Positions 8,542-16,780 of a stretch of DNA of 49,427 nt are shown one piece after another. Source of the DNA: Eggerthellaceae bacterium (lineage in GTDB: Bacteria > Actinomycetota > Coriobacteriia > Coriobacteriales > Eggerthellaceae); NCBI GenBank assembly GCA_017511465.1, contig JAFWJU010000113.1, positions 1 through 49,427 on the forward strand, read 5' to 3'. Within the stretch, counting starts at the first letter, position 1. Each line of letters opens with the position of its first letter. The translations under genes were made by a program, and so were the position numbers. The notes under the pieces were generated by a model that was not told where the DNA came from, did not search any database, and worked only from the letters and a program-made list of their open reading frames with translations.

Positions 8542-8571
8542 ATTGTATATGAATGCGATTGCGTTGGGGAA
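8542..8571 (-). promoter_or_regulatory. Possible promoter for the PASTA protein-recO pair
   Basis: On the minus strand TACAAT (8542-8547, within TATACAAT) follows TTCCCC (8566-8571) at an 18-bp distance, in the 110-nt gap after era. The -10 is good and the -35 is weak. Confidence 0.4.
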
Positions 8572-8619
8572 TCTACATTTGTTTTTCAATGGAATGAAAG
8601 CGCAATGTGGAGCAGTTGC

Positions 8620-9537
8620 TTAGGCGCCTTCGCCATAGCCGAAACGGCGTATTTGACTCGCGTCCCGTCGCCAGTTCTTCTTCACCTTGACCGAAAGGTC
8701 CAAAAAGACGCGCGTGCCCAGGATATGCTCGAGGTCTTCGCGGGCTTCTGTTCCGATTCGCTTGATGGCCTTGCCGCCCTTTCCTATGATCATGCCCTTT
8801 TGGCTCTCGTGTTCGGTGTAGACAATGGCGCGTATGCGGTACAGGTCCTTCTTGCGAACGTATTCGAATTCCTCGGTTTGAACCCCTATGGCATGGGGTA
8901 TCTCGTCGCGGAAGCTGCGCAGGATCTTCTCGCGTATGAATTCGGCGACGATGACTTCGAGCGGTTGGTCCGTTTCCATGTCTTCCGGGAACCAGCGAGG
9001 TCCTTCCGGCAAGAACTCGACGAGCGTTGAAACGGTTTCATCGACGCCTTGCAACGTTTCAGCCGAGCAGGCCACGACAGCGTCCCAATCGGCGAGTTTC
9101 ACAGCGGATTCGCGTTGAGCGGCGAGCGTCGCCTCGTCGACGAGGTCCGTTTTAGAAAGGATGAGCACCTTCTTGGTGTGCGAGCGCTTGACTTGGTTCG
9201 CGACCCATTCATCGCCTGTCCCGACCGGTTTGGACGCATCGACGAGCATGGCGACGACATCGACGTCTTCAAGGGCCTTGAGGGCCGATGTGTTCAGCTC
9301 CTCGCCAAGGGCGTCGTGAGGCTTGTGGATGCCCGGCGTGTCGACTATGACAAGTTGGAAATCGTCAGTTGTCTTGACAGCGCGGAAACGGTGCCGTGTG
9401 GTTTGCGCCGTGTTGGACGTGATGGCTATCTTCTTGCCGATTATGGCATTGAGGAGCGTGGACTTGCCCGCATTCGGCCGTCCGACGAACGTGGCGAATC
9501 CCGATTTGTAACCGTTGAACATTCCCTCGAATGACAT
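8620..9537 (-). CDS. era: GTPase Era
   Basis: Essential GTPase that binds the 3' end of 16S rRNA and checks 30S maturation. The start at ATG 9537 is preferred over the longer frame because AGGAG lies 5 nt upstream, giving 305 residues. GTPase motifs are present: G1 GRPNAGKS (about 19-26), G3 DTPG and G4 SKTD. The C-terminal KH domain carries GMIIGKGGKAIKRIG. It begins 7 nt after the dgkA stop, in a phoH-ybeY-dgkA-era operon whose ybeY product also serves rRNA maturation. Confidence 0.96.
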   Translation of the reverse strand: MSFEGMFNGYKSGFATFVGRPNAGKSTLLNAIIGKKIAITSNTAQTTRHRFRAVKTTDDFQLVIVDTPGIHKPHDALGEELNTSALKALEDVDVVAMLVDASKPVGTGDEWVANQVKRSHTKKVLILSKTDLVDEATLAAQRESAVKLADWDAVVACSAETLQGVDETVSTLVEFLPEGPRWFPEDMETDQPLEVIVAEFIREKILRSFRDEIPHAIGVQTEEFEYVRKKDLYRIRAIVYTEHESQKGMIIGKGGKAIKRIGTEAREDLEHILGTRVFLDLSVKVKKNWRRDASQIRRFGYGEGA

Positions 9538-9544
9538 GGCTCTC

Positions 9545-9910
9545 CTAAGAAAGAAGCTGGAAGATGCGCGGCAAGAATATGAATGCCGCAACGAAAACCG
9601 AGGCGACCGAGCAAAGAAGCACAGCTCCCGCGGCGCAATCCTTGGCCTTCTTAGCCCGTTCGTCGTAGTCTTGCGTTACGAGGTCGACGAGCGCCTCGAG
9701 CGCCGTGTTCATGCACTCCAAACCCAACACAAGGCCTATGCAGATGGCGATGGCAGCCCATTCGGCGAGATCGATTGCAAATGTTATTCCCAACACGATG
9801 GCGAGCGCGGCGAAGCACAGCTGCACTTTGAAATTGCGGCCATCGCGGAACGCGGAGGCGATTCCAGCGAACGCGTAACCGAACGACTTGATGAATGGCG
9901 CGCGGCTCAC
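9545..9910 (-). CDS. dgkA: Diacylglycerol/undecaprenol kinase family protein
   Basis: Small integral membrane kinase of the DgkA family. In Gram-positive bacteria members usually phosphorylate undecaprenol, recycling the lipid carrier for cell-wall synthesis. The 121-residue protein has three predicted membrane helices and the family signature ECMNTALE (65-72), followed by the conserved DYDERAKKAKD segment. The start codon is GTG at 9910, overlapping the ybeY stop as GTGA. Whether the substrate is undecaprenol or diacylglycerol cannot be told from the sequence. Confidence 0.9.
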   Translation of the reverse strand: MSRAPFIKSFGYAFAGIASAFRDGRNFKVQLCFAALAIVLGITFAIDLAEWAAIAICIGLVLGLECMNTALEALVDLVTQDYDERAKKAKDCAAGAVLLCSVASVFVAAFIFLPRIFQLLS

Positions 9911-10410
9911 GATACGCTCGATTCGTCCTGCGCGTCAGCGGCCGAGCGGGAGAACGGGATGCCCCAGAACTCTGTGAGAAGCTCCCTTTCGCGTGCTTCC
10001 ATTTCACGCGCCTCTTCGTCTTCCATGTGGTCGTATCCGCACAAGTGAAGAAGTCCATGCGTGATGAGCAGGCTCATCTCGTGTTCGAATGAAAGGCCGT
10101 ATGTGGGCGCCTGGGTTTCTGCAACATCGGGAGCTACGACGATATCGCCAAGCTCGAAGACTTCATCTTGCATGATGGGCATATCGTCATCGAACCCGTC
10201 GCACTCGAACGAGAGAACGTCGGTTGGGCGGTCGACGCCCCTCCATTCACGGTTGAGCTCGTGGATAGCATCATTGGAAACGAAGCTGATGGAAACTTCT
10301 GTGGAATCGGGATTCCCTTCTTTTGAAATGACGAATTCCGCAAGGCGGACGACGTCAAGCAGGTTCCTCATATCGTCCTCGCGGTAATCGTAATTGACTT
10401 GGATTTCCAA
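9907..10410 (-). CDS. ybeY: Endoribonuclease YbeY
   Basis: Zinc-dependent endoribonuclease needed for 16S rRNA 3'-end maturation and 70S quality control. The metal-binding signature is complete, with histidines at about 118, 122 and 128 (THGLLHLCGYDH). The open frame reaches ATG 10509, which would overlap phoH by 80 bases. TTG at 10410 is preferred: it has AAGGGG 8 nt upstream, lies 19 nt after the phoH stop, and starts the protein with LEIQVNYD, the normal YbeY N-terminus. That gives 167 residues. It is followed by dgkA with a 4-nt overlap. Confidence 0.92.
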   Translation of the reverse strand: MEIQVNYDYREDDMRNLLDVVRLAEFVISKEGNPDSTEVSISFVSNDAIHELNREWRGVDRPTDVLSFECDGFDDDMPIMQDEVFELGDIVVAPDVAETQAPTYGLSFEHEMSLLITHGLLHLCGYDHMEDEEAREMEARERELLTEFWGIPFSRSAADAQDESSVS

Positions 10411-10429
10411 GCGATGCGCCCCTTCCCCG

Positions 10430-11371
10430 CTATTTCTCGTACGCTGCGACGATCTTGGCAACGAGAGAATGCCGAACGACATCTGCTCCTGAAAGCTCGC
10501 AGAATGCAATATCGTCGATATCGGCTAGCTTTTCCCGCGCACTCTTGATGCCCGCAGGACCCTTAGGGTTGTCAGATTGCGATTCGTCACCCGTGATGAC
10601 CATGCGCGTTCCAAAGCCGAGGCGCGTGAGGAACATCTTCATTTGGTCTGGCGTCGTGTTTTGCGCCTCGTCCAAAATGACGAAGCTGTCGTTGAAGGTG
10701 CGTCCCCGCATGAATGCAAGCGGCGTGATCTCGATGGTGCCGCTTTCGATTGCGTGCATGGCGCGGTCGTTGTCCATCATCTCGAACAGGGCATCGTACA
10801 GCGGCCGAATGTACGGATCGACCTTTTCCATCATCGTTCCGGGCAGGAAGCCCAGGCTCTCGCCCGCTTCTACGATGGGACGGGTAAGGACGATGCGGCC
10901 CACCTCCTTGCGCTGCAGCGCCGCAATGGCCATTGCGCACGTGAGGTACGTCTTGCCCGTACCCGCAGGACCCAGGCCAAATGTGATGGTGTTGTTTCGG
11001 ATGGCGTCGACGAAGCGCTTTTGCCCCGCCGTTTTCGGGCGTATGGCTTTTCCGCGGAACGTCAGCAAGACATCTTGGCGAAGCTCGTCGGGTGACATTT
11101 CCGCAGTGCGAAGCAATCCGATAAGGCGGGCAACGGAATTCTCGTCGGGAATCTCGCCGTGGCCAACTTGCTTGAACATGTCCGTGAAAAGAATCTCGAG
11201 CGATTTCACGGCCGCTTCGTCGCCGGCAATCGTGACTTCGTTGCCGCGCACGAGGATATCGGCGTCGAAGTTATCCTCGATTATGCGCAGGAGCGAGTCT
11301 GCAGCACCCGTCACGAGCGCCATGTCGATGCCATGCGGGGCTTTGAGCGTGGTTTTGGATTCGTTGATCAT
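10430..11371 (-). CDS. phoH: PhoH-like ATPase
   Basis: Cytoplasmic P-loop ATPase of the PhoH/YbeZ family, which in other bacteria works with YbeY in rRNA/RNA metabolism. The Walker A motif GPAGTGKT lies at 134-141, Walker B is FVILDEAQN, and the fold resembles the N-terminal half of RecD-like helicases. The 313-residue length is normal. There is no well-placed Shine-Dalgarno; instead TACAAT lies exactly 6 nt before the ATG, suggesting a leaderless transcript. A pair of 10-bp direct repeats lies upstream. First gene of phoH-ybeY-dgkA-era. Confidence 0.93.
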   Translation of the reverse strand: MINESKTTLKAPHGIDMALVTGAADSLLRIIEDNFDADILVRGNEVTIAGDEAAVKSLEILFTDMFKQVGHGEIPDENSVARLIGLLRTAEMSPDELRQDVLLTFRGKAIRPKTAGQKRFVDAIRNNTITFGLGPAGTGKTYLTCAMAIAALQRKEVGRIVLTRPIVEAGESLGFLPGTMMEKVDPYIRPLYDALFEMMDNDRAMHAIESGTIEITPLAFMRGRTFNDSFVILDEAQNTTPDQMKMFLTRLGFGTRMVITGDESQSDNPKGPAGIKSAREKLADIDDIAFCELSGADVVRHSLVAKIVAAYEK

Positions 11372-11377
11372 GCGGTC

Positions 11378-11383
11378 ATTGTA
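11378..11383 (-). promoter_or_regulatory. -10 hexamer of phoH, probable leaderless start
   Basis: TACAAT on the minus strand ends 6 nt before the phoH ATG (11371), so initiation at normal spacing would place the first base of the RNA at or next to the A of the ATG. The -35 region is not consensus. A second possible -10, TATAAG, lies at 11404-11409. Confidence 0.5.
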
Positions 11384-11414
11384 CCTTAGTGGTCTATGCT
11401 GAACTTATACGGAC

Positions 11415-11440
11415 TTTGCTCGAGGTGAAATTTGCTCGAG
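11415..11440. repeat. Two direct copies of TTTGCTCGAG upstream of phoH
   Basis: Identical 10-mers at 11415-11424 and 11431-11440 are spaced 16 bp apart, so they lie on different faces of the helix by about half a turn. Each contains the palindrome CTCGAG. They lie about 45-70 bp upstream of the predicted phoH start, where an activator or regulator could bind. The factor is unknown. Confidence 0.6.
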
Positions 11441-11460
11441 CCAAGGTCTCACAACAAATA

Positions 11461-12684
11461 TTACGTAACCCCGCTTCGTCCGCATAAGCTCAGGATGACA
11501 AGGTCGCCGGGGTTACTGCCAGTAGGAGCGGGTATCTCGTGGTAGCTCTCGGTCAGGCACGTTGAGCCCTCGACAAGGCACAGCTCGTTTGTTCCCTCGC
11601 GTCCCGCGAGGTCGCGCTCGGCAAGCTCATGACCGATTTCGCGTAACAGGGCTGCTCGGCTTCTCTTGACCTCGGGCGGAATCTGGTCGGCTCGCTGTGC
11701 TGCTGGCGTTCCCTTGCGCATTGAGTACGGGAACACGTGCAAGCGCATGAAGGCGGCTTCGCGGACAAGTTCGCACGTAGCGCGGAAGTCTTCTTCGGTT
11801 TCGCCCGGGAAACCCACGATGATGTCCGTTGAAAGGGCGATGTTGGGAATGCGAGTGCGAAGTTTCGATACAAGCGCCCTGAAGTCGTCCGCTGTATAGG
11901 GGCGGTTCATCTCTCGAAGGACTTTCGTCGACCCAGATTGCAAAGGGATGTGAAGATGACGGCACACGCGTCCGTTAGCGTCCGCGAGGATGTCGATGAG
12001 CTCGTCATCGACGTTGAGCGGCTCGATGCTCGATATGCGGATACGCGCAGGTAGGCAACCAGCGCTGCAAGCCGCATTGGCTTCTTCGATAAGGCGCGTG
12101 ACAAGCTGCGGCAAGCGCGCGCTTCCATATCGGTATGCGCCTATGTCGATTCCAGCCAGCACAACCTCTTTAACGCCCGCATCAAAATGGGCTCGTGCTT
12201 CCTTGGCCACGTCGTCAATCGGCATGCTGCGAGCCTTGCCGCGCGCTACATGCACGATGCAGTACGTGCACTCGTGATCGCAGCCGTCTTGCACTTTCAG
12301 TCCAACGCGAGTGTTAAAGCCCGCTCCGGTTCTGAGAAGGCCGACGTCATGCGGTCCTTTCGAAAACTCCCGTTCGATATCAGACTTGGCGACAACGCGA
12401 ACGCGGTGGTCCATAGACGCGAAGGTTTCGGCATCGATGGCAGCTGCGCAGCCGGTTACGAGGACACGCGCAACAGGATTTACGGTAAGCGCATGATGGA
12501 CGGCCTTTCGGGCTTTCTTGTCTGCCTCGGCTGTGACCGTGCATGTGTTGACGATAATCAAATCGGCTGCCTCTTCGGCAACGGGTTCGGCACCTTGCCC
12601 AATGAGGGCAGCCTGAATCGTGTCCGCCTCAACACGGTTAACTTTGCAGCCGAGGTTTACGATATGAAACTTAGTTGAACGCAT
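11461..12684 (-). CDS. mtaB: tRNA t6A37 methylthiotransferase MtaB
   Basis: Radical-SAM enzyme that converts t6A37 to ms2t6A37 in ANN-decoding tRNAs. With the start at ATG 12684 the protein has 407 residues. The N-terminal domain has the three cluster cysteines (13, 48, 79); the radical-SAM cluster motif CDHECTYC has its cysteines at 135, 139 and 142, and a short TRAM-like end follows. LGCKVN at the N-terminus is the signature of the MtaB branch, distinguishing it from MiaB and RimO. The start overlaps the end of dnaJ by 14 nt, so it belongs to the hrcA-dnaJ heat-shock transcript. Confidence 0.92.
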   Translation of the reverse strand: MRSTKFHIVNLGCKVNRVEADTIQAALIGQGAEPVAEEAADLIIVNTCTVTAEADKKARKAVHHALTVNPVARVLVTGCAAAIDAETFASMDHRVRVVAKSDIEREFSKGPHDVGLLRTGAGFNTRVGLKVQDGCDHECTYCIVHVARGKARSMPIDDVAKEARAHFDAGVKEVVLAGIDIGAYRYGSARLPQLVTRLIEEANAACSAGCLPARIRISSIEPLNVDDELIDILADANGRVCRHLHIPLQSGSTKVLREMNRPYTADDFRALVSKLRTRIPNIALSTDIIVGFPGETEEDFRATCELVREAAFMRLHVFPYSMRKGTPAAQRADQIPPEVKRSRAALLREIGHELAERDLAGREGTNELCLVEGSTCLTESYHEIPAPTGSNPGDLVILSLCGRSGVT

Positions 12685-13810
12685 CGCGCAGGCGCTCGAG
12701 AGGAGATCTCGCTTGCGTGTACTCTTCGCCAAGGTCTTCTGCGAGGCGCTCGAGCAACTCGCGTTGGGATTTCGTCAGCTTCTTGGGGATCATCACGTCG
12801 ACATGGACGAACAAGTCGCCGCGCAAGTCGCTGCGGAACTTGGGCATGCCCTTGCCCTTCACGCGGATGACTTGGTCGTTCTGGCAGCCTTCGGGAATTC
12901 TGACCGTGACCTTCTCATCGGGCATGATGCCGTCGATGACGATTTCGGATCCCAGAGCAGCTTGGGTCATTGATACCTTGGCCATGCCGTGAAGGTTGTC
13001 GCCTTCGCGCTCGAAGAAATCGTGCGGCTGTATACGGCATGTGACGATGAGGTTGCCGGAAGCAGCACCGCGCAAACCAGCTTCGCCGAAGCCGGTGATG
13101 CGCAATTGCTGAGAGTCGCGGATGCCAGCAGGCACCTCGACCGTGACGCGCTGGCGATCGGGTACACGACCCTGGCCCTCGCATTCGGGACAAGGGTTTT
13201 CAATGGTATGGCCGGTACCGCCGCATCGAGAGCACGTTGAAGTCGTGCGCATATCGCCCAAGAACGTATGCTGAACCGAGTACACGCGGCCTGTTCCGCT
13301 GCATTCGGGGCACGTGACTTCGCGCCCTCCTTCGCCAAGGCCCTTGCCATCGCAATCGGGGCATGGTGCAAGCCGGTCGTAAACGATTTCCTTCTTGGCG
13401 CCTGTGGCCACTTCTTCGAGCGTTAAGCGCAAGCCGACGCCCATGTCCCGGCCTTCTCGGCGAGCGGTGGCGCCACCGCCCATGCCGCTGAAGAACGAGC
13501 TGAAGATATCGCCCATGCCGCCGAAACCGCCCCCGCCGAAAATGTCGCCGAAATCGACGTAACCGGTGCCGTAAGGACCAGATCCGCCGGCAGCCCCGGG
13601 AGTAGACCCGGTGCGGTCGTAGTACGCCCGCTTATTGGGGTCGGAAAGGACGTCGTATGCCTCGTTGAGCTCTTTGAATTCCTCTTCGGCGTTCGGCGAT
13701 TTGTTTACGTCAGGATGAAGCTTGCGCGCTTGCTTGCGAAACGCCTTCTTGATTTCGTCATCGGTGGCGTTTCGCGAAACCCCGAGTATTTCGTACAGGT
13801 CCTTAGCCAT
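12671..13810 (-). CDS. dnaJ: Chaperone DnaJ (Hsp40)
   Basis: Co-chaperone that delivers substrates to DnaK and stimulates its ATPase. The 379-residue protein has the complete type I layout: J domain with HPD (32-34), Gly/Phe-rich segment (about 73-115), four CxxCxGxG zinc repeats ([32 protein letters not shown]) and the C-terminal substrate-binding region. It follows hrcA by 8 nt and is expected to share the CIRCE-controlled promoter. dnaK and grpE are not in the window. Confidence 0.97.
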   Translation of the reverse strand: MAKDLYEILGVSRNATDDEIKKAFRKQARKLHPDVNKSPNAEEEFKELNEAYDVLSDPNKRAYYDRTGSTPGAAGGSGPYGTGYVDFGDIFGGGGFGGMGDIFSSFFSGMGGGATARREGRDMGVGLRLTLEEVATGAKKEIVYDRLAPCPDCDGKGLGEGGREVTCPECSGTGRVYSVQHTFLGDMRTTSTCSRCGGTGHTIENPCPECEGQGRVPDRQRVTVEVPAGIRDSQQLRITGFGEAGLRGAASGNLIVTCRIQPHDFFEREGDNLHGMAKVSMTQAALGSEIVIDGIMPDEKVTVRIPEGCQNDQVIRVKGKGMPKFRSDLRGDLFVHVDVMIPKKLTKSQRELLERLAEDLGEEYTQARSPLERLRDAFN

Positions 13811-13818
13811 GAACTCGC

Positions 13819-14559
13819 TTACCTTTCGTTTTGCTGGGATTGCTCGTTACCCAGCGTCATGCTTGCAATACGCACGGCTGCAAGCGCTTTCGTATAATCC
13901 ATCCGCGTCGGGCCTATAACCGCGACGATTCCGCCATCGGGGCCAATTCCGTAGCGGCAGGCAACGACCGATACGCCCGAAAGCTGTTCCGCTTCGTTTT
14001 CGCTTCCAATGCGCACTTTGGGACCGTCATCCGATGATGCGGTCGTGTCCAGGACATGCAGCAACACCGTGTCGTCCTCGAGCACCTGCATAATGGGGAG
14101 CAAGGTTTCGGTGTACATGAATTCGGGTTGGCGCATGAGTGACATGATGCCCGTGCGCGCAGGATGCGCGTATCCGGGAGGCGTCACGACAGACAGGCAG
14201 TCGGTGAATTGCGAAAGGGCCTTTGATGTGCGGTCGAGGAGGTCATCAAGTTCGCGTGCCGTTTCCTTCAGGCGCCCGATAGCCTCGCCGGCTCGCTCGT
14301 CTTGCGCGATGGCACCAGATTCGATGAGGTCGTTGACGAAGGTGCGGTACCCGAAATCGGTTGGAACGCGTCCGGCAGACGTATGGGGCTGCTTTATGTA
14401 CCCCTCGTCTTCGAGGGCGGACAGTTCGTTTCGGATGGTAGCGGGACTTACGCCGAAGCGGTATCGCTCGGTGAGCGTGCGGGAGCCGACGGGCAGGGCT
14501 CGGGCAACGTACTCTTCTATGAGCGCAGCGAGTACGCGTTGCCGCCTGTCGGAGAGCAT
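13819..14559 (-). CDS. hrcA: Heat-inducible repressor HrcA, internally shortened
   Basis: Repressor of class I heat-shock genes that binds CIRCE operators. The winged-helix DNA-binding region (about 1-75, with [18 protein letters not shown]) and the C-terminal signature VRIGSEN...GPTRMDY are well preserved. The protein has only 246 residues against about 340 for typical HrcA. The sequence jumps from LSVVTPPGY... straight to QPEF, so roughly 95 residues of the middle region, including the inserted dimerisation domain, are absent without any frameshift sign. The ATG at 14559 has AAAGGA upstream. Followed by dnaJ and mtaB. Confidence 0.9.
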   Translation of the reverse strand: MLSDRRQRVLAALIEEYVARALPVGSRTLTERYRFGVSPATIRNELSALEDEGYIKQPHTSAGRVPTDFGYRTFVNDLIESGAIAQDERAGEAIGRLKETARELDDLLDRTSKALSQFTDCLSVVTPPGYAHPARTGIMSLMRQPEFMYTETLLPIMQVLEDDTVLLHVLDTTASSDDGPKVRIGSENEAEQLSGVSVVACRYGIGPDGGIVAVIGPTRMDYTKALAAVRIASMTLGNEQSQQNER

Positions 14560-14598
14560 GCTTATTTTCCTTTCGCCTTTCCCGTTTACAACTTACTC

Positions 14599-14628
14599 AT
14601 TCTAGCAGCCTCGATGTGAGAGTGCTAA
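14599..14628 (-). promoter_or_regulatory. hrcA promoter overlapping a CIRCE operator
   Basis: CIRCE occupies 14602-14628. On the minus strand the first half is a perfect TTAGCACTC, the spacer is 9 nt, and the second half GGCTGCTAG matches the consensus inverted half at 6 of 9 positions. The operator overlaps a promoter with -35 TTAGCA (14623-14628), 18-bp spacer and -10 TAGAAT (14599-14604), so bound HrcA would block RNA polymerase. Predicted leader about 35 nt. Confidence 0.85.
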
Positions 14629-14649
14629 TGCGTTACTCAAGCGTCATGC

Positions 14650-15765
14650 TTACGGGGCAAGCTCAAGAAGGCGGCTGTACATGTCGTTGCCGCAAAGCCA
14701 ACCTTGGCGTGTTGGTATCCAGCGGCCTTCGACGTGATCGACGAACCCTTCGCCAGCGAGTTCTTCCATCGCAGCGAGCGCTTCGGGGATGAATTCGCAT
14801 GCTTTCGAAAGGCGTTCGTCGGATACGCCGCGTGAAAGCCGCATTCCAAGCATGAGGTCTTCTGCCTCCATTTGGCGGCGATCGAGGTCGTCGACCACTT
14901 CCCCATCGGTCACGCGCATTCTACGTTCGCCGTTTTGCGTCATCGTAGTCGCGCTGCGCCCGATGCCCAAATAGGGCACGCCCGTCCAATATGCCGTGTT
15001 ATGCCTGGATTCAAAACCTGGCTTGGCATAGCTTGCGACCTCGTAACGCGTGAACCCGTATTCTGAAAGCACCCGCTCGGCAAGTTCCATATGCTCGGCT
15101 TCCGTATCCTCGTCAGGTTCGTCCAACTCGCCTGCGAGCACAAGTTGGTCAAAACGGGTGTGCGGCTCGATAGTCAACGGGTACACGCTAATATGCTTGA
15201 CTCCCAGTTCCGCGGCTTCTCGGAGGCTCTCCTCGAACGATGTGGAGCTTTGGCCCGGAATTCCGCACATGAGGTCGATGCTGACGTTTTCGAAGCGCTC
15301 GAGGGCGACGCGAATGGCGTCGCGCGCTTTCGATGCATCGTGTGCTCGCCCCAAGACCTTCAAGACTTCGTCGTCGAAGCTCTGCACGCCCAGGGAAAGA
15401 CGGTTGACGCCCAATGCCCAAATATCGCGCACCATGCGCTCGTCGAGGCTTTCGGGATTCGCCTCCATGGTGAATTCAAGGCCCTCGCGCGTGAGGTCAA
15501 CCGAAACCGACAATGCGTACAGTAGGCTCGAAAGGCGCGAAAGCCCTATGTGGCTTGGTGTCCCGCCCCCGATGTACACAGTCTGGATTTCGGAAAGGTC
15601 GCCGGCTTTGGCGGAGCGGCGGATATCGATGACCAGATGCTCGACGTATTCATCGATTCGAACATCGTCCTGCGCGATGGCATGTGTCGTGAAGTCGCAG
15701 TACCCGCATCGCTTGACGCAAAAGGGGATGTGAATGTAGAGGGCTTTATACGGCTCGTAAGGCAT
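14650..15765 (-). CDS. hemW: Radical-SAM heme chaperone HemW
   Basis: Radical-SAM protein related to oxygen-independent coproporphyrinogen III oxidase, now regarded as a heme chaperone. The 371-residue protein begins with IHIPFCVKRCGYCDF, whose cysteines 16, 20 and 23 bind the 4Fe-4S cluster; the GGGTPS and NPES motifs follow, with the HemW C-terminal winged-helix domain. It overlaps the end of dusB by 20 nt in the lepA-dusB-hemW run. No other heme gene is in the window, so the partner in this anaerobe is not evident. Confidence 0.92.
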   Translation of the reverse strand: MPYEPYKALYIHIPFCVKRCGYCDFTTHAIAQDDVRIDEYVEHLVIDIRRSAKAGDLSEIQTVYIGGGTPSHIGLSRLSSLLYALSVSVDLTREGLEFTMEANPESLDERMVRDIWALGVNRLSLGVQSFDDEVLKVLGRAHDASKARDAIRVALERFENVSIDLMCGIPGQSSTSFEESLREAAELGVKHISVYPLTIEPHTRFDQLVLAGELDEPDEDTEAEHMELAERVLSEYGFTRYEVASYAKPGFESRHNTAYWTGVPYLGIGRSATTMTQNGERRMRVTDGEVVDDLDRRQMEAEDLMLGMRLSRGVSDERLSKACEFIPEALAAMEELAGEGFVDHVEGRWIPTRQGWLCGNDMYSRLLELAP

Positions 15766-16714
15766 GGTTTCTCAATTCGTCGAAGGCTTCGTTGAAATCC
15801 TCAAGGCTCACGCACTTGTTGAACATGCCCCTTGCTTTGGCGGCGCCGGGCAGGCCGGTTACGTACCAGGCTGCGTGCTTGCGCATGCGCACGATGTTTC
15901 GGCCTTCACGGTGCGTGAGCAGTTCTGCATGACGGCGAGCCATATCCAGGCGCTCATCGAGCGTGGGAGGCTCGAAGGGCTTACCCTCTAAAGCCGCATT
16001 GACATCTGAGAATATCCATGGGTTTCCCTGTGCTCCACGGGCTATCATGACGGCGTCGCAGCCTGTGTCTGAAAACATCGCCAGCGCATCGCGTCCGCAC
16101 GTTATATCGCCATTTCCCACGACTGGGATAGACACGCTCTCTTTGACGTTGCCGATGACGTTCCAATCTGATTTCCCGCGGTACATCTGCTCGGCGTAAC
16201 GGCCATGTACCGTGACGCCAGCGGCCCCTGCTTGCTCCATTCGCCGCGCGAATTCGGGTGCCGTCTCCTCGCCGATATGGAATCCGCGCCTGAACTTGCA
16301 CGTGACCGGATGCTCGACAGCTGACGAGACGGATTTCACGATGCGTCCTGCGAGGTCGGGGTCGTTCATGAGAGCGGCTCCATCGCCTTTCCCTGCAATC
16401 TTGCGTACCGGACAGCCCATGTTGATGTCGAGGAACGCAAGCTTATCGCCCATGGCGTCCTCGATCCACGCGGCTTGCGCCGCCATGGTTTCGGGTTCGT
16501 GGCCGAAAACCTGAACAGCAACGCTATCCTCTCCATCTGCAAGGTCGAGCAGATGGCGTGTTTTCTCGTTGGCATACGAGAGACCCTTTGCGGAAACCAT
16601 TTCCGTGAAGGTCATATCGGCACCCTGCTCGCGGCATAACGTGCGCAATGCGATGTCTGTCACACCCGCCATAGGCGCAAGCAACACACGATATATTCCG
16701 AACAAGCCAGCCAT
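15746..16714 (-). CDS. dus: tRNA-dihydrouridine synthase
   Basis: FMN-dependent TIM-barrel enzyme reducing uridines in the tRNA D-loop. The 322 residues include the FMN site at the start (LLAPMAGVTD, 11-20), the catalytic Cys in NMGCP (Cys101), the phosphate-binding VVGNGDI segment and GARGAQGNPWIF-like features near residue 230. The overall pattern resembles DusB-type enzymes. It lies between lepA and hemW, starting 66 nt after lepA. The uridine position modified cannot be assigned with certainty. Confidence 0.92.
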   Translation of the reverse strand: MAGLFGIYRVLLAPMAGVTDIALRTLCREQGADMTFTEMVSAKGLSYANEKTRHLLDLADGEDSVAVQVFGHEPETMAAQAAWIEDAMGDKLAFLDINMGCPVRKIAGKGDGAALMNDPDLAGRIVKSVSSAVEHPVTCKFRRGFHIGEETAPEFARRMEQAGAAGVTVHGRYAEQMYRGKSDWNVIGNVKESVSIPVVGNGDITCGRDALAMFSDTGCDAVMIARGAQGNPWIFSDVNAALEGKPFEPPTLDERLDMARRHAELLTHREGRNIVRMRKHAAWYVTGLPGAAKARGMFNKCVSLEDFNEAFDELRNHALRAV

Positions 16715-16780
16715 GCAGTGCTCAAGATCCTACATCGTCAGACCATTTGAAACACCCAACCGAACAAGCGCCATTTACCG

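Noticed and set aside
8620..9591. Longer Era start at 9591
   Set aside because: It overlaps dgkA and lacks an SD; ATG 9537 has AGGAG at the right distance and matches the family N-terminus.
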